The notes: a model not told the origin generated them from the letters alone. Numbered from the stretch's first letter, positions 1 to 12,412 are shown. The stretch: 64,000 nucleotides of DNA from Ypsolopha sequella (GCA_934047225.1 OW203989.1:13925977-13989976), one strand, 5' to 3'. Numbers and translations: made by a program.

Positions 1-60
1 TGTCACCTTATGTAGGGACGTCTATAATTAAAACGAACAGTCAAATGAAATTGTTATCGA

Positions 61-515
61 TATATTTTGTAACTAGCTTTTGCCCGCGGCTTCGCTCGCG
101 TTGATTAAGTTTCTGTATAGTCCTAACTAATCTGTCAGTATTTACCTACACAGCTTCTATGACAGGTATCAATGAAAAGCTATCAACAGCATCGAATAAT
201 CTCATGAAAGCTAATTAATGGGATAAAAATAAGCCCAATTCCAAGTCTGGAACCATATTTGTGCAAAGTTTTATCCCAATAGGTTTAATAGGCATGGTGT
301 GATGGTGTGATGGAGTAAAACAACATTTGTCTATTGAAACTTGACACCCCATTGCTATGGGATTAAAAGTAGCCTATGTCCTATTCCAGATCTAGAACTA
401 TATTTGTGCAAAGTTTCAGCCCAATCGGTTCATTAGTTACGGCGTGAAGGAGTAACAAACATACACCCATACATCCAAACTTTCGCATTTATAATATTTA
501 GTGGGAAGTGGGATG
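61..515. repeat. Dispersed repeat with CCCGCGGCTTCGCTCGCG end
   Basis: The stretch opens with TTTGCCCGCGGCTTCGCTCG and runs through two internally similar segments (TTTGTGCAAAGTTT, then a 'cccaat' motif) to a phrase on a 'gtgaaggagtaacaaacata' theme. The same unit recurs near 37.31-37.49 kb and 52.85-53.28 kb, with its terminal bit in reverse near 48.87 kb. I recognise this as a very common lepidopteran interspersed repeat, probably the 3' end of a retroelement. No coding frame is visible. The internal near-duplication at about 230-290 and 355-440 suggests a partial tandem copy. Confidence 0.7.
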
Positions 516-1575
516 GGATAACGTAATGTAAGGGTCCTATAAAGAATAGGTACTAACCCCATTATTATTTATATTATCGATTCGCCATAAATTATAATAA
601 TTGTATGGTAATATTTTGTTAGCTTTAGAATTGATTCTCAGAAGTGTTTGATATATGGTTGATGAACGATCTGTTTAAAAATTCCGTATAATTATTTTAT
701 TTATGTTACCACATTTTTAAAAAGATCTAGAATTAGTTTACAAATTGATAATAAAAATATATTTTCATTACTTAGCTAATTTGCTAAAGGTACTTAAATA
801 TTTTGTTTATATAAGTTGCTCAATTGATGTCAAAAAGCCTGTGGTCAGTCTCGGGTTAGACTAGTGGTTGATAATGGCGGATGAACGAACGCGGAAAACA
901 ATTGTCTAATAAATTAAAGTTTATTGTCATCGTTGTGATTTTTGATTCCATCTGACCTTCCCTAATAGTAATTTTAATTGAACTACTCGTACGCAAGTAT
1001 TTGAACTACGTTATATTTCGCTATTTATTTGGATACTTCTCAACATTATCCTTTATAAAAGAAAGGGGAAGATTACATTCGCGGAATCGCACTTTCTCCC
1101 GAGTGATTCATAGTGTTTTTATACTACAACTGCGAGGAACTAGTATAATTTTACTTTTAATCAAGATACAATAAAAGAAACCGACTGACTCGCGTGCGAT
1201 TGTCACTTTTTATTTCCTTCTTATTTTTTATTATATGCAGGAAAATCAAGTGGCCAGTATCATTTTTCGAGTTTTATGTACGAGTTCGCAAAATAATACT
1301 GGCCACTTGGCCACCTGCTCATTCTTTATGTTATTAAAAAAAAAAAACAGCATGATAAAATGGATTTGCATATACTTTTTCTGCCCGCTCAAGCACGTTA
1401 CCAATGAATCTTCATACACTTTTTCCGCCCGCGTATTTGTATGACAGTAATGACGTATTTTCTGCATCGTTTTCAACAAAGAAAGAAGGTACTTTCCGAG
1501 CAGGTGTAGTATAAAATCTATTTCTTACGTGAAGTTGATGGTCGTGATTGTCGGCACTTGGTGGAACTTATGACA
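516..1575. other. AT-rich intergenic DNA, no gene seen
   Basis: No supported gene. The only structure is a perfect 13-bp inverted repeat, AAGTGGCCAGTAT at 1248-1260 and ATACTGGCCACTT at 1296-1308, separated by 35 bases. It could be a small hairpin or the end of a fold-back element. Short open frames at 1235-1479 run across it on both strands and look like chance. Confidence 0.6.
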
Positions 1576-1742
1576 CATTGTGATTAAAATACACTTGTAA
1601 ATTGTACGGGAACAACAACAATAACATCTAATTTAATTACATTGCCTATAGAACCTTTGAAAATGCTTATACAGCGAAACCGGTCAGGTTAAAAGTAATA
1701 ATAATATAAAGTGGACAAGTACAAGTGTATTTTAATCACAAT
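1576..1742. mobile_element. Palindromic MITE, 23-bp terminal inverted repeats
   Basis: Positions 1576-1598 (ending AATACACTTGTA) and 1720-1742 (starting TACAAGTGTATT) are perfect reverse complements over 23 bases and enclose about 120 bases without coding potential. Length and structure fit a non-autonomous DNA transposon. The target duplication is not obvious, so the superfamily is not assigned. Confidence 0.6.
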
Positions 1743-3321
1743 ATTTCTTACGTTATAATTATAACGATTTAAATACACCTATTTAGATATCCTTGAAAAG
1801 TTGCAAAATATTATCCAAATATTGAAGATTTTCAACGAAAAAATTCATCTTGATCGGCCGAGCTATAGCATCGCTCTTACGGTTTCCAAATGTTTACGAA
1901 ACTCTAAAAAGTATTCTAAAAGTCCCTTTTCTTTGTACACTAAAGCACAGATTATATAGTAGACTAAAGTGTCAAAACAATCTTGTCGGTCACGTATTCG
2001 AAGGTTTTGCATCCCGTAATCGCATCAAAGGTTTATTCTCTGATCCCCGAGATAAGCTTGTTTCCTGTTCGTGAAATATGAGATATCAAATATAATGTCA
2101 ACTCCCGAGCACCTGTGACGTCGGTCGACTACACTTTTTAAAGTCACGAAAACATCTGAGGCCCATTCCCTCGCGATACTCCAGAGGGTTATGTATGAGA
2201 AAAGGGCAAATTTTCCACTCTTCTACGCTGTGTGTATGTTAAATCGATACCTATATTAAATCAATTTTAAGGATCTAAACTTATTTTATTAGTTTCAGGC
2301 CTTTTATATTGTGTTTTTTAATAACGTTATTTTGGTAATAAAAATTTAGTCCGCCATCTTTGGGCGTGTGTCTGCTATAATGAATTTAGAATGACGTCAC
2401 GTATTTTGCAAGGCAAACCCTTTTATTTGATTTGGTTAAGCAAATTTTGTCCACCATCTTGGGCCGTCCGCCATATAATATTAAGAATGACGTCAGTTAG
2501 AATGACGTCAAATCCAAATCATATTCTAAAATGCCGACATTATTTAAAATAATAATTTCTCAGTTAGGTAGTTACCTAAATACTTCAATAAAGCTAAGAG
2601 GAAAGCATCCACTAGCAAAGTGAATTCCCTTGACAGAAAATACCGTTCAGAGATTTCTATCCGCAACAAACATTCCAGGATTAATACTATAAAGTACAGG
2701 ATGGCAATTCTGGCACATGCGAAAAATTGCGGTGGCGGAAGGAGGTTGATTTTTAGAAGCTCTTTTTACATTTAATTTATACCTACATAGATTATATTTT
2801 ATTTATGTTTTTAAAATAAAAACCTTTTACCCGGATTCATTAAATGTTTATTTATATGTGTTTTAGGAAGTAGTTAAAAGAATTATCATCACATGGTGTT
2901 TATCAAGCGATAAACGAAGTCGTATGAAAAATAACAGGTGCTAAAAATTTTACCAAATTTGCGAAGGTAGATGGCGGGTTATTCCCAGAAGCTCTTTTAA
3001 AATAAAAAACTTTTGCCCGGATTTGTAACATGTTTTACTTGTGTTTTTGGAGTTTCAGTTAATAATATAATATAATTATCATGGCATTTATCACGCTATA
3101 AACAAAGTCGTATGAAAAATAAAGCGTGTGAAAAATGTTGCCAGAATAGCCACCCAGACATAAGCTTTACATAGAATGCAGGATGAATCGGGGCTGTTAA
3201 CACAGTGTAACGAATATTTTGTTGAAGTAGAATTTTGTAGACAGTTTACGTCACGAAGAAACGGTTTAGTTTATTTTCTTCAAATTCAAATGAGAAGATG
3301 TTCTATCTAACGGATGGATTA
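1743..3321. other. AT-rich intergenic DNA with three CRE-like sites
   Basis: No convincing gene. A 75-codon frame at 1850-2074 has no recognisable domain. Two loosely repeated blocks (phrases on 'gtccgccatctt', near 2350 and 2450) each precede a perfect TGACGTCA, at 2392-2399 and 2488-2495, with a third at 2503-2510. A second pair of similar blocks lies at about 2800-2950 and 2990-3130 (shared phrases 'ccttttacccggatt' and 'tataaacaaagtcg'-like), again looking like a diverged duplication. Confidence 0.5.
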
Positions 3322-3536
3322 TACAAGGTGTAACAAAAAAGTTTAAGCATATTTGAAGAGCTTATTTAGTCAATGGTATAAGAACAAAAAAAAAAAATCT
3401 GCCCTTCCATGCATTTCAGCCGAGCGGCATTGCATTTGTCTATTTAGGATTTGTTGCATAGTAAAAGTTGTTATACCATTGACTGAATATGCTCTTCAAA
3501 TATGGTTACACCTTTTTGTTACACGTTATATAAGGT
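3322..3536. mobile_element. Palindromic MITE (about 215 bp)
   Basis: The left arm begins TACAAGGTGTAACAAAAAAG and ends GTCAATGGTATA. The right arm starts TATACCATTGACTGAATATG and ends with ACACCTTTTTGTTACAC plus a short tail. The arms match over roughly 55 bases with a few mismatches. The middle holds a poly-A run and no coding frame. The arms read open in one direction (3353-3538), but only because they are a palindrome. Confidence 0.7.
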
Positions 3537-4014
3537 AGCATATGTAAGACAACAATACGGAGATTTTAGACTTTCTTTTTGTTTATTTGGAAGGTTTCTT
3601 GACGGATGACTTTGCTAATAAAGTATATACAGCCAAATTTATACAGGACCTATATGTTGAACAGAAACCACCCCTTTCACAAAGTCAAAAAATATTTTTT
3701 TGTCTCCACTCAATACTTGTTTGAATAAAATCTTAAATAAATACCTAAAACGAATGATAAATCTAAACTAAAACTAAAAAAGAGGAACTTGACAAAAAAA
3801 AAGTTATCTAAAACAGTAAAATTAGAATTATTAGAATAATAAAAATATAAGTACCTTTGTAGTTTGATGGACTAATATAAGTATGTAGTATGCTACTGTT
3901 CTGATTTAGTGTTTAATTTAAAATTTAAAAGCTGTAATATTTTAGGCGCTCACACTCAAATTTACCACTACAAAACAAAGGTATAGGTAGGAATATTCTA
4001 GATAATAAGTTTTG
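3537..4014. other. AT-rich intergenic DNA, no gene seen
   Basis: High A+T with poly-A runs around 3770-3810. No coding frame, tRNA or repeat boundary recognised. Confidence 0.5.
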
Positions 4015-4170
4015 TTCTAGGGCAGCTGAAAAAACTGTACGCTTCAAAAGAAACCGATACGTCAATCTCGCCATACAAGTATTATGCTTGACACAAATTA
4101 CTGCGTTACCTGGTACGGTTTCCAGTACAAAAAGCGCAAAGGATTTTCCGATTTTTCAGCTGCCCTAGAA
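4015..4170. mobile_element. MITE with 19-bp perfect terminal inverted repeats
   Basis: The ends are TTCTAGGGCAGCTGAAAAA at 4015-4033 and its exact reverse complement at 4152-4170, 156 bp overall. The interior is unlike the flanks and non-coding. A small non-autonomous DNA transposon is the simplest reading. Confidence 0.7.
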
Positions 4171-4461
4171 ATAAACTTAAGTTCAAAGAATCGTTAAATC
4201 TGTTTCACCACCAATCACAGACATCCAACTCAGAACATGGGAGGAGTCGTATATTTGGTCGCTTGGTGCCCATTACGGTCCGGGTCTTAACAGACAAAGA
4301 TAAATAATAAATAATCTACCCATCTCCACACTTCTATTTAAAAACCTACCTACTTAATACATTACATATACACTTCTTTTTTTTTTTGTCTTTCATTTGT
4401 CTGTCAATCATCCACTCCATTTTATGACATTTTAACATAATATTATATTAATTTTACCTAA
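4171..4461. other. Intergenic DNA, no gene seen
   Basis: No coding frame or repeat edge found. A T-rich run at 4377-4389 leads into the hammerhead-like motif that follows. Confidence 0.4.
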
Positions 4462-4502
4462 TTCCACCGACGCCGACTTTACAAGTCGAAATATATCTGG
4501 AA
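4462..4502 (+). ncRNA. Hammerhead-like RNA motif, copy 1
   Basis: The order is TTCCA (helix I, 5' strand), CCGACGC (core position), a 6-bp helix CGACTT/AAGTCG closed by TAC, then AAATATATC and TGGAA (helix I, 3' strand). Compared with the copies at 22.03 and 57.2 kb, both helices have different bases but still pair, while AAATATATC is unchanged. The core has two T-to-C changes relative to CTGATGC. This is probably a decayed copy of an element carrying a self-cleaving-type motif; activity is unlikely. Confidence 0.35.
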
Positions 4503-5940
4503 ATGATTATTATAATAAAGTGTTTTTATAGAAATATATAGTATAAAATGAATAAAAAAACAATTAAGTTCAAAGATAGACTAACATAAAAACATGGAAG
4601 AACATGATCAAAATCTCATACAGAACAACTGTTTCAAGAAAATGTTTTTTACGAATAGAAAAGCATAAAAACCGAAACCCTAGTCATAAAAAGAACGTAG
4701 GTATCTATTCGAAGCGGAACTCCAAACGCTCTTTTACGCAGACAAAGTAGCAGACTGACTCGAAAGTGGCTTTTAAAAACAAACTTGGTACATTCATAAT
4801 TTAAACTAAGCACTACCCATTCAGATCAGATTTATCAGTCTGCAAGCATATTTCATCTGCAGGAGCTATGAAATGTAATACAATAGGCTCCATTATGGCC
4901 CAGACTTGTGAAAAACCATCTAAGAGTTGGAATCGACGGCCATGTTTTATAGTGGAACCGTTTGTTATTGTCCCACTTGTGCCTGAGCCAAGAATGGAGA
5001 AGCCAAATTTTAGATTGGAGCTGAATAGGTACGAGGGCTGCCTAAAAAGTTCTGATCCTTTTGTTTTTTTTTTCTTGCTTGCAGGAGTTTAGACGAGGGT
5101 AAATACTGTACTTGTACTTTACGTTATTTTTAGAATATAGAAATTGAAATATGTTAGAAGCAAACAAATAATACAAATGAAGTGTAATAAAATACATGGG
5201 GCCATTCAATTTTTTTTCATATCTTTTTCTCTGTTAAGTCGTTGACTAAAATAAATTTCCTTGAAAAAAATGTGTGCCTTTGCCTTGTATTTTTTTCACA
5301 TTATAAATAAATACAATTATTAACTAGCAACCGATAATGATAAATCTTGATCCTGATAATACTGAACCTAACCTTATATTTCTTGCGACTGAGTCTAAGT
5401 AACGTAGAGTAATCTATCAATATTGAATGTTCCTTGTAAGTCATCTGAAAGTTAATTATTGTATCTTTATCCAAAAAGTAGTAATTATTTTACGCTCAGA
5501 ACTTTACAAACGGTGCTGGTAGCAGGTCAGAGATCGACCGACTTGTGAACTGATCCATACCAAGTGCAGATTCACTCAGTGACGCGGCAGTTATGCTAGT
5601 TTTATGCAAAAATGTATACGGTTTTGTAAATATACAATCGCAGTTTCGCTATTTTTTGTGGTTGGCAATGGAAATGAAATTCGGGCTAACAGCCCGGTCA
5701 AGGGTGTTCTGTAATATTATAGAACAGTTATGAGCGTTTATTCAAAAAATTTTTTTTCTATCATTACTTTTCTGTTACATTTGTCATTGAAGCAGCAACA
5801 TATCAGGCTATGTCATAGACAAATTCCCTCTATGGGCATATTTCCTTCTTATGCACTCGTATATTGGCAGTTCTTACAGCGATCTCATAGTTGTTAAAAT
5901 CGTTTACAAAAAGGGAGCTTAAACTACGTACATAAATAAT
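4503..5940. other. AT-rich intergenic DNA, no gene seen
   Basis: Small open frames (for example 4868-5092) lack recognisable domains and run into a poly-T tract at 5063-5072. No repeat arms were recognised. Nothing else supportable. Confidence 0.5.
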
Positions 5941-6175
5941 ATAAATATATCGTCACGACATGAATCCCCGAGGGGGTGCCAGAGGTGTTTCAAATGTGAA
6001 CTGTGAAATGCAAGTCACAGTCCACACTCAGTAAACCCGACAATTTCACCGACGATTATTACGTCCCAACGTTATGAGTGGTGACCTCTATCGCCGTTCT
6101 CGGGCACATATGCACGGGGCATGCAGGTTTTCTTACGATGTCTTTCTTCAGCGTTCAGCAAGTGGTAAGTGAGAC
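5941..6175. repeat. SINE-like repeat family S, copy 1
   Basis: This carries the phrases GTCACGACATGAATCCCCGA, AATGCAAGTCACAGTCCACA and GTTCAGCAAGTGGTAAGT. The same chain of phrases is found at 16505-16720, 33500-33980 and 63805-64000, with a fragment in reverse at 18957-19027. In the 33.5-kb copy the unit is followed by a tRNA-like head, so the family is probably a tRNA-derived SINE or a composite including one. Confidence 0.65.
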
Positions 6176-7210
6176 AAATAGTAATAATTGAAACTACAAT
6201 ATTTACCTATTATATGTATCATTCATTACGATATAACTAATTATGTATGACGATGACTTCAATAAAGTGTTGTGTTTAATATAAATAAATATGTTTTCAA
6301 TTAGTTTAGTTTGTTTCTTAATTTCCTTTAAGGTCATTAGTTTGTTTGAATTATTGGTATTTTAAAAGATTATTTTGTTTTAATTTAAATTACTTTTTTA
6401 TTGGAGTTTTAGTACCTAAATAAAAAACCTCATTGTATTAGATATTATATAGATGTCGTCGGCACATCGTAGAATTTGACATATCATGCCTGCCTGAGCA
6501 TATCATATTTCTGTGAAAATTAGTAGGGTCGCCTCGCTCCGCTCCGCTTCGCTCGTTTCCCCAAATGTATTTATATGTAAACCCAGCACGCTCCTGCTCG
6601 CTCCGCTCGTCATTGGACCTATTTTTGACTTTTGGTGAAATATTTTTGATTTCATACTTTATGATCTGTCCACGACATAGATATGTAGACGAAAATTCAA
6701 TCTGGATTTGAAGAGCTCCGAACCGGGATTCAGACTTTACAGATTCTTGTAAAAAAATTCCAAATAAATTGCAAACATTAATAATGTTACCAACAAAACA
6801 AATACAAAAACAGCTCTCTACCTTAAACTACATTAAACTCCACATAAAACTAAGGTGACAAAAAGTTGAAACTTTAACATGGTGATCCCTAAGTCCATGG
6901 TAATCCCAGTAATACATTCGGCAGCCAGCAGTACAAATATGTATGACGTCACGGTTTGTTCAGGTTTTTTCCAGTAAGCGTCTACCCGAGATCTTATACA
7001 TATTGCATTAGTCTGCTCCGCATCTCATCCACCGTACATTGTTTTTGGCTCTACTTCCGACGTTTCTAGAGAAAAACTGCAAGTAAGCAAGATTTGATTT
7101 TCTTGAACTGCAAGAACATACAGGATGATGATTTGGCCTGCAACTTCCGTCACAGGGTAGGTTATTTTCAAGATACTAATGATGAAAATATGAAAAACAA
7201 ATTTTTATTT
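6176..7210. other. Intergenic DNA with repeat scraps
   Basis: No gene. Positions 6530-6615 hold a CG-rich repeat built on GCTCCGCTC and CGCTTCGCTCG, also seen at 63.74 kb. Positions 6700-6735 match part of the tRNA-Thr-like SINE at 21.68 kb (GAGCTCCGAACCGGGATTC). A perfect TGACGTCA is at 6944-6951. Confidence 0.5.
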
Positions 7211-7214
7211 ATAA

Positions 7215-7585
7215 AAGAAAAGAAAAAATCCGGCCAAATGCGAGTCGGACTCGCGCACGAAGGGTTCCGTACCATTATCTGTAAAAACGGCAAAAAAAAC
7301 ATGTCTGTTTTATGGGAGCCTCCTTAAATATTTATTTGATTCTGTTTTTTAGTATTTGGTTGTTATAGCGGCAACAGAAATACATCATCTGTGAAAATTT
7401 TAACTTTCTAACTATCAAGGTTCATAAGATACAGCCTGGTGACAGACGGACAGATGGACAGACAAACGGATAGCAGAGTCTTAGTAATAGGGTCCCGCTG
7501 GTTACCCTTTGGGTACGGAACCCTTAAAAACTAAGTGCAGCCGAATTGAAAACCTCCTCCTTTTTGAAGTCGGTTAAAACATTCA
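7215..7585 (+). repeat. Dispersed repeat family A, long copy
   Basis: The left end reads CCGGCCAAATGCGAGTCGGA then CTCGCGCACGAAGGGTTCCG. The right part holds a pyrimidine/purine-biased run of 'gacggacagatgg' type and TTGGGTACGGAACCCTTAAA, followed by CCTCCTTTTTGAAGTCGG. The reading frame at 7094-7327 is incidental. I recognise this as one of the most abundant lepidopteran interspersed repeats. Relatives in this window lie at 12.2, 12.7, 19.15, 21.27, 22.3, 34.2, 46.4, 46.9 and 56.9 kb. Confidence 0.7.
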
Positions 7586-7596
7586 AACTTATTTTT

Positions 7597-7642
7597 GTTC
7601 GATCTATTTCAGCCCTTAATATCGGGCCGTCATCAATCGTAT
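7597..7642 (-). ncRNA. Hammerhead-like RNA motif, copy 2 (degenerate)
   Basis: On the minus strand: CGA (short helix I), TTGATGA, then C, GGCCC, a loop and GGGCT, then GAAATAGA and TCGAAC. The core C is replaced by T and helix I is cut to about three pairs. A further scrap, TTGATAACGGCCCCATAAAT, lies on the opposite strand at about 7660-7679, so the two face away from each other, as expected of an inverted pair. Confidence 0.35.
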
Positions 7643-7699
7643 CCAACTATCTGATTCAATTGATAACGGCCCCATAAATGGGCGAGGACTTTTATACAC

Positions 7700-8756
7700 G
7701 AGTCCAGTGCCTATCTTTAGTTGCCTATGGACTGGGTGCCTATTATCAAAATAATATAATCAAAAATATGTTATAAAGGGGCTGGACGGCTACTTAATGG
7801 TCAAAGCAAGAATAGTGCTTTTCTCAAAAATAAAACGAGACATTTTATAGTAGGTATAAAGGATGAGGAGATTATTAAATTAAATGAACTTATTAACTAA
7901 TATTGAAAGTCGCGTTGGTTATGTTGGGGCAAAATTTCGTTTAACGGTTGTCAAATGTCAAAAACTGAGATAAAACACGGGTAATCTAACATCATCCGTT
8001 CCGGAGATATGGGCAATCAATGTTTTGCCGAAAAACTGTCAAAAAACTGTCAAAACCTGTCAAAACCTGTCAAATGTCAGTTTTTTTGTTTAAGCCATAT
8101 TGCCCCTGTCAAACCGTTCAGTACACTTTGAATTTGGAGTCTCTAGCACCGTTCAAGAGATATGGTGTAACAGAATTTTGCAATTGGACGACTATTTCGT
8201 CAACCTCTTGTCATAATGGGTCCTAGCTTCAGCCGTTTAGGAGATATTGGCCGTTAAAGTTTTGACATTTCCAGCGGGTAGATCTCGGCGAGACCGTTTC
8301 TTAGAGTACCATCAACATGGGTCTAGATACAGCCGTTTAGGAGATATGGGCCGTTAAACATTTGACATAAAAATAAAAAATAAAAATTTGACACCCTATA
8401 GTCCAACCCTTAAAGGTCTACCACCTTCCGGTCCGAAGACACATATGGACGAAAAGAAAAAAAAAAAACATTTGGTATGTAATGGATTTTCATCTGGGGG
8501 CACGAGCGTGAGCGTGGCCCCCGCCAAGACGAGCCAAAGAAAAACGTACCTTTTCTCGCAGCTTTTCGTCATATATTAATTTACTGGACACTTGAGGCAC
8601 TTACTGGAGACTTGAAATACCCCAGAATTAGTCATCAGATAAAGTACTTAGTACGAGTAAATTGCATTTTTTTAATACATACATATTATAAATAACAGAA
8701 TTGAGTGATACTTGAGGATAATATAAATTGTTTCCAACTTTTTAAATTATTACATG
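7700..8756. repeat. Dispersed repeat with duplicated internal block
   Basis: A phrase of the type CAGCCGTTTAGGAGATAT is present at about 8230 and 8330, and looser relatives occur near 8000 and 8150. Between 8028 and 8075 there is a short tandem built on AAACTGTCAAAACCTGTC. The region ends in TTGACACCCTATAGTCC and a poly-A run near 8456-8469. No coding frame is credible. Probably a retroelement remnant. Confidence 0.45.
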
Positions 8757-9129
8757 TTAAGAGCGATTTCGCAGCCGGATTATGAAAAACCCGCCTTTTT
8801 CTAATTAATCGAAACGGAACACTTAAATTCAAAATTAATTCAATAGTTATTCAACAAAATCTATGTATTATATATGTTCCTATCTCAAAGTTTCCATTGA
8901 CTACTGTAATACTAAATTGCAGAAGAAATTTCAAAATTTTTGAACTTAGTAAATTTTGAAATTCTAATTTACAGAAACCAATGGAAACTTTGCGATGGCA
9001 ACATACACAATACATAGGTAATAAGGTTTCGTTGAATAACTATTGAGTGAATTTTGAATTTAAGTGTTCTGTTTCGATTAATTAGAAAAAGGCGGGTTTG
9101 TCACAATCCGGCTGCGATACCGCTCTTAA
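8757..9129. mobile_element. Large palindromic MITE, family P, full copy
   Basis: The ends read TTAAGAGCGATTTCGCAGCC and, in reverse, GGCTGCGATACCGCTCTTAA. The arms match over well over 100 bases, including CGCCTTTTTCTAATTAATCG and AAGTTTCCATTG, with scattered mismatches. Both ends fall on TTAA, the target of piggyBac-type elements, but the other copies do not confirm this clearly. Further copies are at 63404-63738 (full) and 13846-14015 (one arm). Confidence 0.75.
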
Positions 9130-12100
9130 TGTAATTGTACTCGTACATATTATTATAATAAGGCTGATTAAACTATTCAGTGTAGGTTTATTGCTCATCG
9201 AACAAACTGACATATTTAGTCTATATTTTTATGTTCGAATTTAATACTTTTAGCTGGGTATTGATTATTTGATGATATTGGAAACCAATCTTAAAATCAA
9301 GTTTTAATTTAAGCTTAATTGTATTGTCACCACATTTCTGAATGTTTGGATTTAATATCCAGTTAATTTATTTTAAATTTACGACGAAAACACGGACAAA
9401 AACTGATAAGATTTTCTTCGAGAGTGCTTTAAAATGAAAGAGCTTTCACTACCCTCGAAGCCTCCATCAAGTCAACTTTATAAGTTGAAACTTTGCCGAC
9501 GAGCTCCGACAAGTCATATCCTAACATACGAGCAGAGTAACATACATATTTATATACCTATAAGTACATACATACATACTCAAACAGGAAAACGTCATAA
9601 AAGTAGAACCGCGTTAGATGAAAGATTGAAAACTGTCGATGGGCGATAAAATTCCTCTCGTCTCAAAACAGAGGGGACCTCTCCTCGAGACAGACAGAAA
9701 CTGTGACAATGTTTGCCCTCTGAAAGTAAATGTCAATAAAGTATAAGGAGGCTTTCCTGAAGAAAAGTGGGCATTCGTGCCGATTTTGCCCGTCTCAGAA
9801 ATAGGACATCGCTAGCATGACCCACTCAGATGTGCTGGGTCAAAACTACCTTATAATAAAAATGTCCCAAAATTTTAACATCTGTTTTGCAATGGATTCA
9901 GTTCCGTCAATTCAGACGTTGAATAATCTGAAATAAATACGGCGTGTTTTTTGACTCAAGACAATTATTAATTATACTTATAGGTATATAAAAAACATGA
10001 ATTTCACGAACAGTTTCCATTTCACAGTTTCCATATTTCAAAACCGATTGAAACGGAACGAAACCAACACACACAGATACTAACTATAAAAAAACATCTT
10101 TATTACATAAAAAAATTAAAATTAATGTTGTAAACATACTGTAGCCGTGATTTCAAAATAACTGAAGTTTTGCGTGCGCGGCATCTGATTAGAGCAAGAT
10201 AGATAGTTAAAAACATAAGCGTTAGAGCAGGACTGAATTTAAGCACTGTGCAGCCTCTTAAAATAAATTTAGCAAATTACTCCAATAGGATAACACAATA
10301 ATACCACAAGAAAAAAATGGTATAAATGTGGAAAAATTTGTTATATATTGCAGCAGCTCGTTGTTCAGATGGTCAGTCTGCACTCTTTTCGGCTAAAATA
10401 GTTGTATTACTTTTTTGTCTATAACTATTTGTGTTTCCTTTTGCATTGAGATATATTTTTGGTCGCCGCAACCCATGCTAGCGTTAACAAAATACCTTTA
10501 GGCTCGAATACTAATGCCAAACTTGCGTAAAGAATAACCTGGTAATATTTACGGGAAAATTCTTGCTTCTTCCAGTGTTATTTTTGTTTTTATTTTCGTG
10601 TGTATCATAAAACTGTACACTAAGGATTATTAAATATACAGGGTGGAAAAAATTTAAGGGCCCTTAAATCCTTTAGTTAGCTCATTTTACTGAAAGGAAA
10701 CATTCCTTATATTTATGCCTTAAATTAAAACCCTTTTATCGTAGGTACAGGTATTTTTAAGAAGAAGGAACACTATGGAATCACTGCGTTGCTACCCCAT
10801 CCGTCTGTCACAACTTCGCAAGCCACAATAAGTTTTTATTTTCGAAATACCAAAAATCTTGTTTCGTTAACAAGGAATTCGTAAATCAAAATAAAATTCG
10901 TAAATAAAGTTTTTATAGTTTTTTTTTCTATATGTCTTTTCGGCTATTTTATGAATGCTGATAATTTCTGTTTAGTTTTGGCATGCTCAGTAAATCATTT
11001 CATTTCATATCAGTAGGCCCATTACAATAAATACCTTTACTAGATAAAATTAATAAAACATTGAAATTTTGGCCCATGTACTCGTATGTAGGTCATAATC
11101 GTGTCGCAGAACTTTATAATTATATATTGATATTGGTTTAATATCGTTCATTGGATATAGTGCTTGTATAATTGTACCATTGTACCATTTTTAAAATAAT
11201 CTTCTTTTAAGGTAAAACTGTGTATTTACTCATAAATATACAGTTTTACTTAAAAAAATATTACGATTATACGATTATACAAGCATACGATCACAGAACC
11301 AGTTCTGTGCATACGATTATACAAGCCCTAGGGTTTAGGTACAATAACTTTAGAGACAACCCGTACGTCACAATTGACAACAGAATCCTGCTGTTTTACA
11401 TTATCAGATAAGTTTGAAAGGTCACTTAGGATTCCCGGCTCGACTCCTCTCGGTTGTTTTGAGTTTCCTCGTGGAAGGTTGATACATATTCTATCAGATC
11501 AGGGAGAAAGGATTTAAGTTCTGTTTGAGTTGGTTAAGAAGTGGAATCCTTAAAGTAGTTAAGTACCATCGGCCACAGGATTAAAATTAAATAAAGTTCT
11601 AAACAAGCCTCGAACTTTTGGGTCTTTTTGTGTCGCTTTGATGGAATAGTATCGCGGAAAATGTGTAAAAAATTTCGTCAAAGACAATGTGAACTTATCC
11701 GTTACTTTCGTGTAAACTGTCAGTCAACCTTATTATTTGCATACAAAGATGATTAGACCGGCCCTTATACGAATATGTATACGTACCGGCCCTTAATTTA
11801 AAGCAACCAACGTGAAGATAGAAAATATTTTCAAGATATGACGTCATCCGAGGCTTCTATTACTTTTTCGGAGTTCCTGTGTAATTCGAGTGCTGATACA
11901 TGCAGCGCAATATACACGATGCTCGGCAATTCACTGAAAGCTCATTTCATGGGTTCATTTTCCATTTTCTTATGAAACCCTAAACTACTTGTGTAAAATA
12001 TTCAGACAAACTCACAATATATGTTCTAAAAAAATATAGTCCAGACCTTCTCCAATGTTACAAGTGGCAAAAATAATTAAATTGCAAAAGTTTGATCAAA

Positions 12101-12188
12101 GTAATTCAGGTTTCAAGCCGCCATTTTATTTATCAGCACGGGCTTTTGTTGATGTATTCCTCGTAATTTTATACCTTAGAAACATGAT
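9130..12188. other. AT-rich intergenic DNA, no gene seen
   Basis: No supported gene over about 3 kb. An imperfect palindrome spans 11158-11275, centred near 11225, with GTAAAACTGT(G/A)TATTTA-type arms, followed by three copies of TACGATTATAC within 11264-11325. Positions 10630-10710 hold a phrase (CTGAAAGGAAACATTCCTTA) that recurs near 17.95 kb, so they are part of a dispersed repeat. A perfect TGACGTCA lies at 11839-11846. The frame at 9434-9649 has no recognisable domain. Confidence 0.5.
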
Positions 12189-12270
12189 CGTTCGAGTAAA
12201 ATAAAAAACCGAGTCAAACACGCGCACAAAGGGTTCCGTACCACCACACAATACGGGTACGGAACCTTAA
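12189..12270. repeat. Short deleted family A repeat
   Basis: A compact 80-bp version of family A: an A-rich lead, CACGCGCACAAAGGGTTCCG, ACCACACAATACGGGTACGG, then AACCTTAAAAAC. The same short version is at 46378-46470, and in both places it is followed by 'gtaaata' and a 'gaccaacttaac'-like phrase. This suggests that it forms part of the 3' untranslated end of a LINE. Confidence 0.6.
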
Positions 12271-12304
12271 AAACATTATGGTAAATAAAACCACTTGAAG
12301 TTAT

Positions 12305-12412
12305 AGATGACCAACTTAACGATCTACTAAATATCTAAAATTTGACCAACTTAACGATCTACTAAATATCTAAAATTTGACCAACTTAACGATCTACTAA
12401 ATATCTAAAATT
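12305..12412. repeat. 35-bp tandem repeat, three copies
   Basis: Three near-identical copies of a 35-bp unit starting TGACCAACTTAACGATCTAC and ending TATCTAAAATT. They lie just downstream (on the minus strand) of the LINE coding scrap at 12497-12665, so they look like a minisatellite in that element's 3' untranslated region. Confidence 0.8.
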
